From assembly GCA_020848895.1 (NCBI GenBank), contig JADLHI010000114.1:1-33187 (forward strand): a DNA stretch of 33,187 nt, in the 5' to 3' direction. Each line of letters begins with the position of its first letter. The first letter of the stretch is position 1. The notes below the pieces were generated by a model. The model ran no database searches. It was not told where the DNA came from and saw nothing but the letters and a program-made list of their open reading frames with translations. This stretch comes from Hyphomonadaceae bacterium. Its GTDB lineage: Bacteria; Pseudomonadota; Alphaproteobacteria; Caulobacterales; Aquidulcibacteraceae. The translations under genes were made by a program, and so were the position numbers. Of the stretch, positions 15,400-23,265 are shown piece by piece.

Positions 15400-16391
15400 C
15401 GCGTCCCCTCGAACGGTGCGAAGGGATCGCGCATGTCGCTTTCCTCGAAGCCCAAGGTGTGGAACGCGGTTTTGAAATGGCCCGTAAGCTTGGCGATCAC
15501 TTTCAGCTCGCCGCCGGACGGGTGCGGCATGCGGATCGCGCGCGCATGCAGCAGCAGCGAGCCGCCCAGATCGTTCGGCGTCGGCCTGTCGCACTTGTAT
15601 TTCGGATCGCCCGCGATGGCGTACCCCATCTCAGCCATGTGGAAGCGTAATTGGTGAGTCCGCCCCGTCACCGGGCGTAGCGCCACCCAAGCCGCGCGCT
15701 GCGCAGCTTCCGACACAACGGCATATTGTGTGATCGCATGCACCGCGCCTTCTTCGGTCTGCAGCGCCCGCACCATCATCTCGCGATCCGCATCGCGCGG
15801 ACCCGGCGCTTTGCGAATCCACGAGCGCAGCTCGCCAACCTTCGGCCGCGGCGATCCCACGACAATGGCCCAGTAGATCTTATCCGTATCTCGATCGCGG
15901 AACGCCTCCGCCAGAAACGCCGCCGCCCGCGGATGCCGCGCCAGCACCAGGCAGCCCGAGGTATCGCGATCCAGGCGGTGGACGAGCTTAGGCTTCTTCT
16001 CGGCGTCGAATTTCAAGCCCTCCATCAGCAAATCGAGGTGCCGCGTCGTTTTCGCGCCGCCCTGCACCGCAAGCCCGTGCGGCTTGTTCAGTACGATCAC
16101 GTCGTCGTCGCGATGAATCACGAGCGAGCGAACGTAAGCTTCATCCTTCTCTGAAATCGCGCCCGGCTCGCGCCGCGCCGGCGCATCCGGGAGCGGCGGA
16201 ATGCGCACGCTTTGGCCGGGCGACAAGCGATCGGACGCCTTCACGCGCGCGCCATCGACGCGCACTTGCCCGGTGCGCAGGAGCTTTTCGACTTGCCCCT
16301 GTGTCAGTTGCGGAAAACGGCGGCGCAGCCAGCGGTCGACCCGCGGCTCACCATCGTCCTTGCCAACTTCGACGGTCTCAACCGCCTTCAT
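15396..16391 (-). CDS. rluC: RluC-type ribosomal large subunit pseudouridine synthase
   Basis: 331 residues from the ATG at 16389-16391 (MKAVETVEVGKDD). Makes pseudouridine in 23S rRNA. An N-terminal S4 RNA-binding domain (residues about 15-65, VDRWLRRRFPQLTQGQVEKLL...RVDGARVKASDRLSPGQSV) precedes the RluA-type catalytic domain, with HRLDRDTSG and catalytic Asp141, LNKPHGLAVQGG (101-112) and GRTHQLRFHMAEMG. S4 plus this arrangement fits RluC/RluD; RluC (sites 955/2504/2580 in E. coli) is the likelier assignment by neighbourhood and N-terminus, but RluD is not excluded. Both ends overlap neighbours by 4 nt (crcB upstream, TPR-oxygenase downstream). Confidence 0.92.
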   Translation of the reverse strand: MKAVETVEVGKDDGEPRVDRWLRRRFPQLTQGQVEKLLRTGQVRVDGARVKASDRLSPGQSVRIPPLPDAPARREPGAISEKDEAYVRSLVIHRDDDVIVLNKPHGLAVQGGAKTTRHLDLLMEGLKFDAEKKPKLVHRLDRDTSGCLVLARHPRAAAFLAEAFRDRDTDKIYWAIVVGSPRPKVGELRSWIRKAPGPRDADREMMVRALQTEEGAVHAITQYAVVSEAAQRAAWVALRPVTGRTHQLRFHMAEMGYAIAGDPKYKCDRPTPNDLGGSLLLHARAIRMPHPSGGELKVIAKLTGHFKTAFHTLGFEESDMRDPFAPFEGTR

Positions 16392-16747
16392 ACGCGACCC
16401 AAACTCAAACCAACCCAGCATGCGCCGACACTCAGCACCACCGAAGCGGCGGCATAGAGCATGGCGAGGCCGGGTTGATGCTCCATGAGACGCACCGTCT
16501 CCAGCGAAAACGCCGAAAACGTGGTGAAGCCGCCCAAAACACCCACCCCCAGCGCCAACCGCAGCGCTTCCTGCTCTGGGGCCGTCTTCGCCGCCAACAA
16601 TCCCATGGCGAGGCCGCCGACAATGTTCACGGCGAGCGTGCCCCACGGAAAGGCCAAGCCGAACAGACGCGCGGCGCCAAGCCCAACGCCATAGCGCGCA
16701 ACCGCGCCCACGGCGCCTCCCACCGCCACCAGCAACACGTTCATCAT
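16388..16747 (-). CDS. crcB: Fluoride exporter CrcB/Fluc
   Basis: 119 residues, four membrane spans, works as an antiparallel dimer that passes fluoride out of the cell. Seen: GGAVGAVARYGVG (9-21), PWGTLAVNIVGGLAMG with the conserved Asn (34-50), and GVLGGFTTFSAFSLE (69-84) with the conserved Phe/Thr/Ser track. Tandem ATGs at 16747 and 16744; the first overlaps the lipoprotein stop as ATGA. No fluoride riboswitch sits upstream; the gene is inside a co-directional run. It overlaps the following rluC by 4 nt, matching the common alphaproteobacterial crcB-rluC neighbourhood. Confidence 0.95.
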   Translation of the reverse strand: MMNVLLVAVGGAVGAVARYGVGLGAARLFGLAFPWGTLAVNIVGGLAMGLLAAKTAPEQEALRLALGVGVLGGFTTFSAFSLETVRLMEHQPGLAMLYAAASVVLSVGACWVGLSLGRV

Positions 16748-17265
16748 CCGTTGGACGCGATCCGCGCGCGAATGGCGGCTTGCGTCGAGCGCGCATCGTA
16801 GGCGTTTGCATCGTCCGGCTTCGCGCCCTCGCCGAACCGGATTTCATACGTCGCGCCGCGCGCCTGCGCGCCACGATCGCTTTGCCCAAGTGGGAACGTC
16901 ATGCCGACGCCGACACTGGCGCCACTGTGGCGCCCGTAACTGCCGCCGCCGACGCCGATGCCAATGCTCGGCCCGCTGCGGCGGCCATCGTTCTGACCAT
17001 CCAACGTCCGGCGATCGACCCAGAACCAGTCATGGCCATTCGCAAGCGTCAATTCGGCCGCACGCAGCAACGCGTAATCTTCGAGCCGCGCCGCATCGGC
17101 GCCGCCCGGCGCGCGGTAGCTCACGAAGTAGCGCGTGGCTTCGATCTGCGTTTCTGAATAACCAGCACCCGTCGTGGAGGTCGCGGCGCCATAAGGCGGC
17201 GGCGCGGCAGTGGCGCACGCAGCCAGCGCAAACGCCGCCGCCGCCAAGGTCAGAACTCTCATCAT
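16744..17265 (-). CDS. Predicted lipoprotein with glycine-rich segment (CC0125/CC1285-like)
   Basis: 173 residues. Start at ATG 17263-17265, with AGAGGAA ribosome site 6 nt before it; a second ATG follows directly. Signal MMRVLTLAAAAFALAAC with lipobox LAAC (Cys17). The mature part opens PPPYGAATSTTGAGYSETQIEATRYFVSYRAPGGADAARLEDYALLRAAELTLANGHDWFWVDRR: a small alpha/beta domain common in alphaproteobacterial lipoproteins with the GYSE...Y-x-V-x-Y/F-R...A...LLRAAELT-x-x-x-G...F pattern. A Gly-rich stretch (SIGIGVGGGSYGRHSGASVGVGM, about 110-132) and a YDA...I ending follow. Role unknown; probably periplasmic or outer-membrane associated. The stop overlaps the crcB start. Confidence 0.8.
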   Translation of the reverse strand: MMRVLTLAAAAFALAACATAAPPPYGAATSTTGAGYSETQIEATRYFVSYRAPGGADAARLEDYALLRAAELTLANGHDWFWVDRRTLDGQNDGRRSGPSIGIGVGGGSYGRHSGASVGVGMTFPLGQSDRGAQARGATYEIRFGEGAKPDDANAYDARSTQAAIRARIASNG

Positions 17266-17308
17266 GCTCGTTCCTCTGGAATCCCTCGCCGCCAGTCTAG
17301 CAGGTATC

Positions 17309-18028
17309 TTAGCCCGCGGGCGGCTCAAGGCCGAGTGATCGGACAACTTCCGCAAAATCCGCGGGCGGAGGCGCAACGAACGTTCGTCGCCCGCCTTCCA
17401 TATGGGGCACATCCAGCGCCGCGGCATGCAGCAAGAGGCGAGGAATATCAGTCCCGCCAATACGATAGAGACCGCCATATTTGCCGTCTCCGGCAATGGG
17501 CCGGCCGATGGCCGCCAGGTGCGCCCGGAGCTGATGCATCCGCCCAGTCTCGGGCTGAAGTTCCACCAGCGCCGCCTCAGGCGTCGCCGCCAAAGTCCGG
17601 TAGCGCGTGAGCGCCGCTTGTCCGTCCTTGGCGACGTCCATGACATCGAGCCCTTTGCGCGATGACTTCTTCAGCGCCAGCGCGATCTCACCGGCTCCCG
17701 GCGCCGGCGCCCCGCCGCAAACAACGGCGAGGTAAGTCTTCTTCACATCGCGCCCGGCGAAAGCGGCGGAGAAAAATGCCGCCGCGGGCTTCGTTCGCGC
17801 CGCGATGATGACGCCAGAGGTCTCGCGATCGAGCCGATGCACCAGCCTTGGTTGCTTGCCGTTCGACTTCGCAAACACCGCCAGCAAATCCTCCAAACTG
17901 CGCGTCACGCCCGAACCGCCCTGCACCGCAAGGCCAGACGGCTTATTGAACGCAATCAGCACCGCGTCCTCGTCCAAGACAAGCGAACGCGCGAACGTTG
18001 CGTCTTCGGGAGATAGCGGCCGCGTCAT
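17309..18028 (-). CDS. RluA-family pseudouridine synthase without S4 domain
   Basis: 239 residues. Catalytic domain only: LIAFNKPSGLAVQGGSG (24-40), LVHRLDRETSGVIIAAR (62-78) with catalytic Asp67, LQPETGRMHQLRAHLAAIG and the IAGDGKYGG motif. It modifies uridine in rRNA or tRNA. There is no S4 domain, which resembles RluA or TruC-type enzymes, but the exact target cannot be told. The start ATG at 18026-18028 gives a normal N-terminus. It is the second RluA-family gene within 3 kb, and shares the NKP-x-GLAVQGG motif with the RluC-like gene, so they are probably old paralogues with separate targets. Followed by a 43-nt gap and the lipoprotein. Confidence 0.88.
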   Translation of the reverse strand: MTRPLSPEDATFARSLVLDEDAVLIAFNKPSGLAVQGGSGVTRSLEDLLAVFAKSNGKQPRLVHRLDRETSGVIIAARTKPAAAFFSAAFAGRDVKKTYLAVVCGGAPAPGAGEIALALKKSSRKGLDVMDVAKDGQAALTRYRTLAATPEAALVELQPETGRMHQLRAHLAAIGRPIAGDGKYGGLYRIGGTDIPRLLLHAAALDVPHMEGGRRTFVAPPPADFAEVVRSLGLEPPAG

Positions 18029-18077
18029 CGCTCTGCTTCAACGCGGCCCCAGGGGCCGGTTCAAGCGAAAAAATGAC

Positions 18078-20171
18078 TCAGTTCGCCTCCGAAGGCGGCG
18101 TGACGACGCCCGTGCGCGCGTCCGGCACGCCAGGCCCGCCATGTTCCGCGAACCATGCCAACGTGTTGCGCACTTTCGCGATCATGCCCGTTGGCCGAAA
18201 CGCGATGTCGTGCGGCGCGCCTGGGATGCGGATGAGCCGCGTCGGCACGTGCCGGAGGCGCAGCGCCATATAATATTGCTCCGCTTCGCTCGCTGGCGTG
18301 CGGTGGTCTTCATCGCCCACCATCACCGCGGTCGGCGTCGAGACATTGCCAACACGCGATAGTGGCGAGCGCGCCCAATAGCGCCCCTGCGCGCCTTCTT
18401 CCCAAGGCATTTCGCCAAACCAATAGGGCGCGAAGAAATTCGTCGCGTCCGCCGTGAGCACGAAGCTGGTCCAGTTGATCACCGGCTTTTGCACCATCGC
18501 CGCCGCAAAGCGATCGGTCGTGCCGACGATCCACGCGGTGAGCACGCCGCCGCCCGAACCGCCGGTCACGAACAAGCGCTCTGGATCGATGTTGCCACGG
18601 GCGATGGCGCCATCGACGACGCTCATCAGATCGTCATAGTCCTGGCTCGGATAGTTGTGGTGGATGAGGTTGCCAAACTCGCCACCGTACGACGTCGAGC
18701 CGCGCGGGTTGGCGTAGACAACAATGTAACCAGCCGCCGCATACATCTGCACTTCGGCGGAGAACGACGGACCGTAAGCCGCGAACGGTCCGCCATGGAT
18801 TTCAAGCAGCATCGGATACTGGCGCGAGGGATCGAAATCCGGCGGCCGCACGATCCAAGCATCCACCGGACGCTGATCGGCCGCCGAAGACACGCGGATG
18901 TGTTCAGCGGAGGCGATGGTTTTGCCGGTGAACAGATCCTCGTTGAGCGCCGTCAGGTGCCGCCCGCTCGACCCCATCAAATCGCTCGGCCGCGTCGGTG
19001 ACGTCACCGTCGCCACATAGCGCCCGCCAGCGTTCACCGAATACGAACCGCTCGTGTAGGGGCGCCCCAGATCGGTGCCGCCAATATTGTTCAGCACCGT
19101 GGTGACGCGGCCGCCATTTGCGCCAACGCGGCCAAGCTTGGTTGCGCCCTGATCGTCGAACAGGAAGTAGATCGCGCCATTGCCCGCCCATTGCGGATCG
19201 ACGGCATCCCGGTCCAGCGAAGCGGTGATCGAACGCGGGTTCGAACCATCGGCGTTGGCGACGTAAAGTTCGCTGACCTGATAGCCCTGCCGGCGATCGT
19301 CGAAACCGACATAGGCGATGCGACGCCCATCCGGGGAGACCACCGGGCTGTTCTCGGGCCCATCACGCGTGGTGAGCCGTGTCACCGCGCCAGAAGTGAT
19401 GTCGAGCGAATAGATATCGGCCTCAACCGGATCGTATTCCCATCCGTCTTCCGCATTGGCGGAGAAATAGAGCGTGCGCCCGTTCGGGCTCCAGGAAAGC
19501 CGGCCATCGTGATTGCGCGCTTGGTAGGTCAGCTGCCGCGGCGTGCCGCCGTCTGCCGGCACGACGAAGATTTGCGCAAATCCATTCGGCAGATAGCCCT
19601 CGCCGTCGGCGCGGAAGACTACGCCGTTGATCACGCGCGCCGGCTCGGCCCATTGCGCGCCTTCAGGCTGAGGCGGCAGAGCGGCGGGATCGTCCGTGCT
19701 TTCCGCGACGAAGCTTTGGAACGCCAATGTGCGCCCGTCGGGCGACCAAGTGAGATTGCTCGCGCCGGCAGGAACGCGCGCGATCGTCGCCGAACGCTGC
19801 GTATCGAGATAGAAGATGCGCACCTCGGCGCCGGTTTCTTCGTTCGCCACATACGCAATCGCGCGCCCGTTCGGCGCCCACACCGGCGAGCCGTAACCAC
19901 CCGCGCCCTGCACGAGCGGGCGATGGTTCGCGCCATTGGAATCCACGAGCCAGATCGAGCGACGGAAGCGATCCGTCATCACGTCAGCGGTCACGCGCAC
20001 ATAGGCGACCCAGCGGCCATCGGGCGAAATCTGCGGATTGTCCGCGTACTCGAGATCGAACACATCAGCCGCGACAAACGTGCGCGGCCGTTCCCGCGGC
20101 GGCTCGCTCTGCGCAAACGCCGTCGAAGCGAAAGCCAACGTGGCCACGATCGCGGCAAAACGAATGAACAT
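18078..20171 (-). CDS. S9 family prolyl oligopeptidase-type serine peptidase, exported
   Basis: 697 residues with a Sec signal peptide (MFIRFAAIVATLAFASTAFA, cleavage near residue 20-21), so periplasmic. Residues about 30-415 form a TolB/WD40-like beta propeller (repeated SPDGRWVAYV, WSPDGRTLAF, WSPNGRTLYFSA, SPDGRRIAYV). The C-terminal alpha/beta hydrolase (about 440-670) has LEIHGGPFAAYG, ANPRGSTSYGGEF, nucleophile Ser539 in VTGGSGGG, Asp622 in GDEDHRTP and His654 in PGAPHDI. This matches dipeptidyl/acylaminoacyl peptidase-like S9 enzymes that cleave short peptides. Substrate unknown. AAGGGGG ribosome site upstream of the ATG. First gene of the long minus-strand block. Confidence 0.92.
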   Translation of the reverse strand: MFIRFAAIVATLAFASTAFAQSEPPRERPRTFVAADVFDLEYADNPQISPDGRWVAYVRVTADVMTDRFRRSIWLVDSNGANHRPLVQGAGGYGSPVWAPNGRAIAYVANEETGAEVRIFYLDTQRSATIARVPAGASNLTWSPDGRTLAFQSFVAESTDDPAALPPQPEGAQWAEPARVINGVVFRADGEGYLPNGFAQIFVVPADGGTPRQLTYQARNHDGRLSWSPNGRTLYFSANAEDGWEYDPVEADIYSLDITSGAVTRLTTRDGPENSPVVSPDGRRIAYVGFDDRRQGYQVSELYVANADGSNPRSITASLDRDAVDPQWAGNGAIYFLFDDQGATKLGRVGANGGRVTTVLNNIGGTDLGRPYTSGSYSVNAGGRYVATVTSPTRPSDLMGSSGRHLTALNEDLFTGKTIASAEHIRVSSAADQRPVDAWIVRPPDFDPSRQYPMLLEIHGGPFAAYGPSFSAEVQMYAAAGYIVVYANPRGSTSYGGEFGNLIHHNYPSQDYDDLMSVVDGAIARGNIDPERLFVTGGSGGGVLTAWIVGTTDRFAAAMVQKPVINWTSFVLTADATNFFAPYWFGEMPWEEGAQGRYWARSPLSRVGNVSTPTAVMVGDEDHRTPASEAEQYYMALRLRHVPTRLIRIPGAPHDIAFRPTGMIAKVRNTLAWFAEHGGPGVPDARTGVVTPPSEAN

Positions 20172-20228
20172 CGAGCGCCCCCTTGGAATTGCCGGCAGAC
20201 TAGCGCTCAGCGAAAGCGCCCGAAAGCG

Positions 20229-20253
20229 TCACTCACCGAATTGGCGAGTGAGA
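20229..20253 (-). terminator. Hairpin after rarA, possible weak terminator
   Basis: Just beyond the rarA stop the minus strand reads CACTCGCC-AATTC-GGTGAGTG, an 8-bp stem with one G-U pair. Only a modest T content follows (CGCTTTCGGG), so termination would be weak, and it could also be an operator-like palindrome of the S9 peptidase promoter region. Confidence 0.35.
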
Positions 20254-21564
20254 TCACTCCTCGCTGGCGCGCTCCGCCCGCACCTTGGCCCAATGCTCAA
20301 GCCGCTCCTTGATCGCGCCTTCGCGGCCGCGGCCTTCTGGCGCGTAGAACTGGCGGCGCTTCATTTCATCGGGGAAGTAGTTTTGCCCGGAGAAGCCGCC
20401 CTCGGCGTCGTGGTCGTACGTGTATCCAGACCCGTACCCCAACTCCTTCATCAGCTTCGTTGGCGCGTTGCGAATGTGCATTGGCGGCCCAAGCGTTCCC
20501 GTCTCGTGTGCGGCCTTCTTGGCGGCGCCCCACGCCAAATAGGCCGCGTTGGACTTCGGCGCCGTCGCCAGATGGATCACGGCCTGCGCCAAATGCAGCT
20601 CCGCCTCCGGCGGGCCGATGAAATGCACCGCGTCTTTCGCCGCGTTCGCGATCAGCAGCGCTGTCGGATCGGCCAGCCCAACATCCTCCGCCGCCGCGCG
20701 CACCAAGCGCCGCGCGATGAACAGCAAATCCTCGCCGCCCGTCACCATGCGCGCGAGCCAATAAAGCGCCGCATCCGGATCGGAGCCGCGAATGCTCTTA
20801 TGCAGCGCGGAAATGAGATTGTAGTGCTCTTCGCGATCCTTGTCGTACGCTGGCGCGCGCTTTTGCAGCATCTCGCCAAGCGCCTTCACGTCGAGCGGCG
20901 TTGTCGTGCGCAACGCAAACAGCTCCTCGCTCAACGTCAGCAAATAGCGTCCGTCGCCATCGGCCAAGTTCGTGAACGCAATGCGCGCGTCCTCCGTGAG
21001 CGGCAGCTTCTTGCCGAGCAAATTTTCGGCCCGCAGTAACAGGAGTTCCAGCGCCGGCTCATCCAGCCGCTTCAGCACAAACACCTGGGCGCGCGAGAGC
21101 AACGCCGCGTTGATCTCGAAGCTCGGGTTCTCGGTCGTCGCGCCGACGAGCGTGACGACCCCTTGCTCCACGTATGGCAAGAACCCATCCTGCTGTGCGC
21201 GATTGAAGCGGTGGATTTCGTCCACGAACAACAACGTCGCCTTGCCGGAAGCGCGCCGCCCACGCGCCGTCTCGAACGCCTTCTTCAGATCGGCCACGCC
21301 GGAAAACACCGCGCTGATCTGCTGAAACTCCAGCCCCGTCTCTTCAGCCAGCAACCGCGCGATCGTCGTCTTGCCGACCCCCGGCGGCCCCCACAGCACC
21401 ATCGAAGCCAGCCGCTTCTGCGCCACCATCCGCCCGATCGGGCCTTCGGGTTTCAGCAAGTGATCTTGGCCGACCACCTCATCGAGCTTGCGCGGGCGCA
21501 GACGCTCCGCCAGTGGCGTCGGCGCGCCCTGGTCGAGGCCCGCAGCTTCGAACAAATCACTCAT
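20254..21564 (-). CDS. rarA: Replication-associated recombination protein A (RarA/MgsA)
   Basis: 436 residues from the ATG at 21562-21564 (MSDLFEAAGL); the frame extends 11 codons upstream but this N-terminus fits the family. AAA+ clamp-loader-like ATPase that acts at stalled forks. Seen: PLAERLRPRKLDEVVGQDHLL (17-37), Walker A GPPGVGKT (59-66), Walker B LLFVDEIHR (111-119), sensor VGATTENPSFEINAALLSRA and the C-terminal RarA tetramerisation region (GSDPDAALYWLARM...YLAWGAAKKAAHETG...GYTYDHDAEGGFSGQNYFP). Complete and typical. Divergent from padR, with a 184-nt gap between their starts. Confidence 0.96.
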   Translation of the reverse strand: MSDLFEAAGLDQGAPTPLAERLRPRKLDEVVGQDHLLKPEGPIGRMVAQKRLASMVLWGPPGVGKTTIARLLAEETGLEFQQISAVFSGVADLKKAFETARGRRASGKATLLFVDEIHRFNRAQQDGFLPYVEQGVVTLVGATTENPSFEINAALLSRAQVFVLKRLDEPALELLLLRAENLLGKKLPLTEDARIAFTNLADGDGRYLLTLSEELFALRTTTPLDVKALGEMLQKRAPAYDKDREEHYNLISALHKSIRGSDPDAALYWLARMVTGGEDLLFIARRLVRAAAEDVGLADPTALLIANAAKDAVHFIGPPEAELHLAQAVIHLATAPKSNAAYLAWGAAKKAAHETGTLGPPMHIRNAPTKLMKELGYGSGYTYDHDAEGGFSGQNYFPDEMKRRQFYAPEGRGREGAIKERLEHWAKVRAERASEE

Positions 21565-21619
21565 GGCCCGAACATAGGGCTTCCGCGCGCCGCGCACACT
21601 TGAACCGCGGGGCCCACAA

Positions 21620-21654
21620 GGCCCGCATCTTTCCCGGCTCCTTCAATGCGGGCC
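21620..21654. repeat. 9-bp perfect inverted repeat between rarA and padR
   Basis: GGCCCGCAT (21620-21628) and ATGCGGGCC (21646-21654) are exact inverted copies separated by 17 nt, in the divergent promoter region. It might be a regulator site or a cruciform. No T-run is near, so it is not a simple terminator. Confidence 0.45.
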
Positions 21655-21700
21655 GGAACGCCCGGCGATCCAAGTCGCCCCAAAACCTCCCTTGCGACCC

Positions 21701-21729
21701 TTGACAACCTTGGCATGCGCCTATACCTT
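21701..21729 (+). promoter_or_regulatory. Probable sigma-70 promoter of padR
   Basis: TTGACA at 21701-21706 is a perfect -35 element. The -10 is either TATACC (21722-21727, 15-nt spacer) or TACCTT (21724-21729, 17-nt spacer). The transcript would start only about 10-15 nt before the padR ATG at 21749, giving a very short leader. Confidence 0.6.
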
Positions 21730-21743
21730 TGTATCACAAGGTA
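21724..21743. promoter_or_regulatory. Palindrome over the padR -10 region, candidate PadR operator
   Basis: TACCTTTGTATCACAAGGTA has perfect 6-bp half-sites (TACCTT and AAGGTA) and also contains ATACCTTTGTAT (21723-21734). It overlaps the -10 and the AAGG that would serve as ribosome site of padR (7 nt before the ATG). PadR family members usually bind such palindromes in their own promoters, so autorepression is the natural reading. Confidence 0.5.
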
Positions 21744-21748
21744 GCTTT

Positions 21749-22078
21749 ATGCCAGTCGCTGACGAGCAATTTGCCGGCCTACGCAAAGGCCTTCTGGAGT
21801 TCGCGATCCTGACCTTCGTGTCGGGCCGGACCAGCGCCTACGTGGGCGACATCCTGGAGGCTTTGGCCCCTACGCCCTTCGCGACCCAGGAAGGAACCCT
21901 CTACCCGCTCCTCTCCAAGCTCCGGCGCGAAGAATTCGTCGACTACCAATGGGTCGAGAGCGGCCAGGGTCCGCCGCGGAAATACTACCAGCTCACCGAC
22001 AAAGGCTCCGGCCGGCTCGGCGAACTTGTCGCCTATTGGCGTCACCTCACCTCCACACTCGAAAGCCTGGGGCGATAG
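21749..22078 (+). CDS. PadR family transcriptional regulator
   Basis: 109 residues from the ATG at 21749 (MPVADEQFAGLRKGLLEF). Typical short PadR: winged helix with LLEFAILTFVSGRTSAYVGDILEAL, the hallmark TQEGTLYPLLSKLRREEFVDYQW wing-helix region (about 49-72), and PPRKYYQLTDKG (about 79-90), then a C-terminal dimerisation helix. It probably represses its own operon through the palindrome at 21724-21743, with a downstream membrane sensor-like partner. The PspC-domain gene follows after 6 nt and is certainly cotranscribed. The ligand is unknown. Confidence 0.93.
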   Translation: MPVADEQFAGLRKGLLEFAILTFVSGRTSAYVGDILEALAPTPFATQEGTLYPLLSKLRREEFVDYQWVESGQGPPRKYYQLTDKGSGRLGELVAYWRHLTSTLESLGR

Positions 22079-22084
22079 AAGCTC

Positions 22085-23209
22085 ATGGAACGCGTCGTCA
22101 CGATCAATCTCAACGGCAATTCGTACCAGCTGGAAGAACCAGCCTACGATGCGCTGCGCTCATACATGACGCGCGCCGAGGCCGCGCTGGGCGCCAACCC
22201 CGACAAAGCCGAGATCGTCCGTGATCTCGAACAAGCCATCGCCGACAAATGCGCTGCGCATCTCTCACCCGGCAAATCGGTTGTCTCGGCCACCGAGATG
22301 GCGCGCATCTTGGAAGAGATGGGCCCGGTTGACGGCGATCCCGAAGCCGGCGCCGCACAAGGCCAAGGCGGCGCGGCGCCTCAACACGAACAGTGGCGTC
22401 CCGCCCGCCGCCTCTATCGCATCTACGACAACGGCGCCTGGACCGGCGTCAGCGCCGGCATGGCCGCCTACGCTGGCATCGACGTCGCCTGGGTGCGCGT
22501 CTTCTGGATCGTCAGCGGGCTTTTCACCGGCGGCTTCACCTGCTTGGTCTATCTGGTGCTGATCTTCGCGGTGCCTGTCGCATCAACTAGCGAAGAACTC
22601 GCCGCCGCGCACGGCGCGCCGTTCAACGCACAGGAAGTCATCGACCGCGCCCGCCGCGAAGCCGGTCGCTTTGCCGAAACCAGCAGCGCCAGCTGGCGAC
22701 GCGAAGAACGCCGCTGGCGCCGATCGTGGCGCCGCCAACAACGCAATTGGGACGCCGGATGGGATGCGGGCGCAGCTCAAGCCGCGGCGGCGCCCGCGCA
22801 CCCTGTCGGCTACGTCGAACGCATGTTCGCCGGTCTCTTCGCCTTCGTGTTCTCGATTATCACGGCAGCGTTGCTGATCGCCTTCCTGATCGCGTTCTTC
22901 TCGATCCTGAGCAACGGCTCGGTCATGGGCTGGACACCGCCCAGCGATGTGCCGACCTGGCTCGTGCTGGTTGTGCTCGCCATCGCTTACGCCGCGATCT
23001 CCTCGCCCTTCAGCGCGCTGCAGCGCACGTCCTACGCGACGCTGAGCGGGCGCCGCACCGGCGGCGCCACCGATGGCCTCGCAACACTCGCGATCGTGAT
23101 CATCGTCGGCGCCTTCGCGTGGACCTATTCGGACGAAGCCCGCGCCTTCATCGAACAAGGCTATGTCGTGATCCGCGACTTCGTCACCTACTGGAGCAGC
23201 CAAGGCTAA
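22085..23209 (+). CDS. PspC-domain membrane protein, partner of PadR
   Basis: 374 residues. Residues 1-80 (MERVVTINLNGNSYQLEEPAYDALRSYM...EIVRDLEQAIADK...V-SATEMARILEEMGPV) match the N-terminal part of PspC-domain proteins in other phyla that start with T-I-N-L-x-G and sit next to PadR genes. The PspC domain is about 105-170 (RRLYRIYDNGAWTGVSAGMAAYAGIDVAWVRVFWIV...CLVYLVLIFAVPVA), followed by a basic Arg/Trp-rich segment (about 190-225) and three further membrane spans near 250-275, 290-307 and 335-352. Likely envelope-stress related inner-membrane protein whose level is set by PadR. It starts 6 nt after padR and is followed by a strong terminator. Confidence 0.88.
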   Translation: MERVVTINLNGNSYQLEEPAYDALRSYMTRAEAALGANPDKAEIVRDLEQAIADKCAAHLSPGKSVVSATEMARILEEMGPVDGDPEAGAAQGQGGAAPQHEQWRPARRLYRIYDNGAWTGVSAGMAAYAGIDVAWVRVFWIVSGLFTGGFTCLVYLVLIFAVPVASTSEELAAAHGAPFNAQEVIDRARREAGRFAETSSASWRREERRWRRSWRRQQRNWDAGWDAGAAQAAAAPAHPVGYVERMFAGLFAFVFSIITAALLIAFLIAFFSILSNGSVMGWTPPSDVPTWLVLVVLAIAYAAISSPFSALQRTSYATLSGRRTGGATDGLATLAIVIIVGAFAWTYSDEARAFIEQGYVVIRDFVTYWSSQG

Positions 23210-23233
23210 GCTCCGTCACAAGCTCCATAGCCT

Positions 23234-23265
23234 GGGCGCGACTTTCGGGTCGCGCCCTCTTTTTT
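23234..23265 (+). terminator. Rho-independent terminator of padR-pspC
   Basis: GGGCGCGAC-TTTCGG-GTCGCGCCC, a perfect 9-bp stem with a 6-nt loop, followed by TCTTTTTT. Located 25 nt after the pspC-type gene stop. The T-run abuts the stop codon of the convergent gene at 23264. Confidence 0.93.

Noticed and set aside
16748..16790. Fluoride riboswitch before crcB
   Set aside because: The region upstream of crcB is coding sequence of the overlapping lipoprotein gene and shows no riboswitch-like fold; crcB is internal to an operon.
19191..20312. Plus-strand open frame opposite the S9 peptidase N-terminal half
   Set aside because: No start context and no domain; the peptidase with signal peptide and catalytic triad is certain on the other strand.
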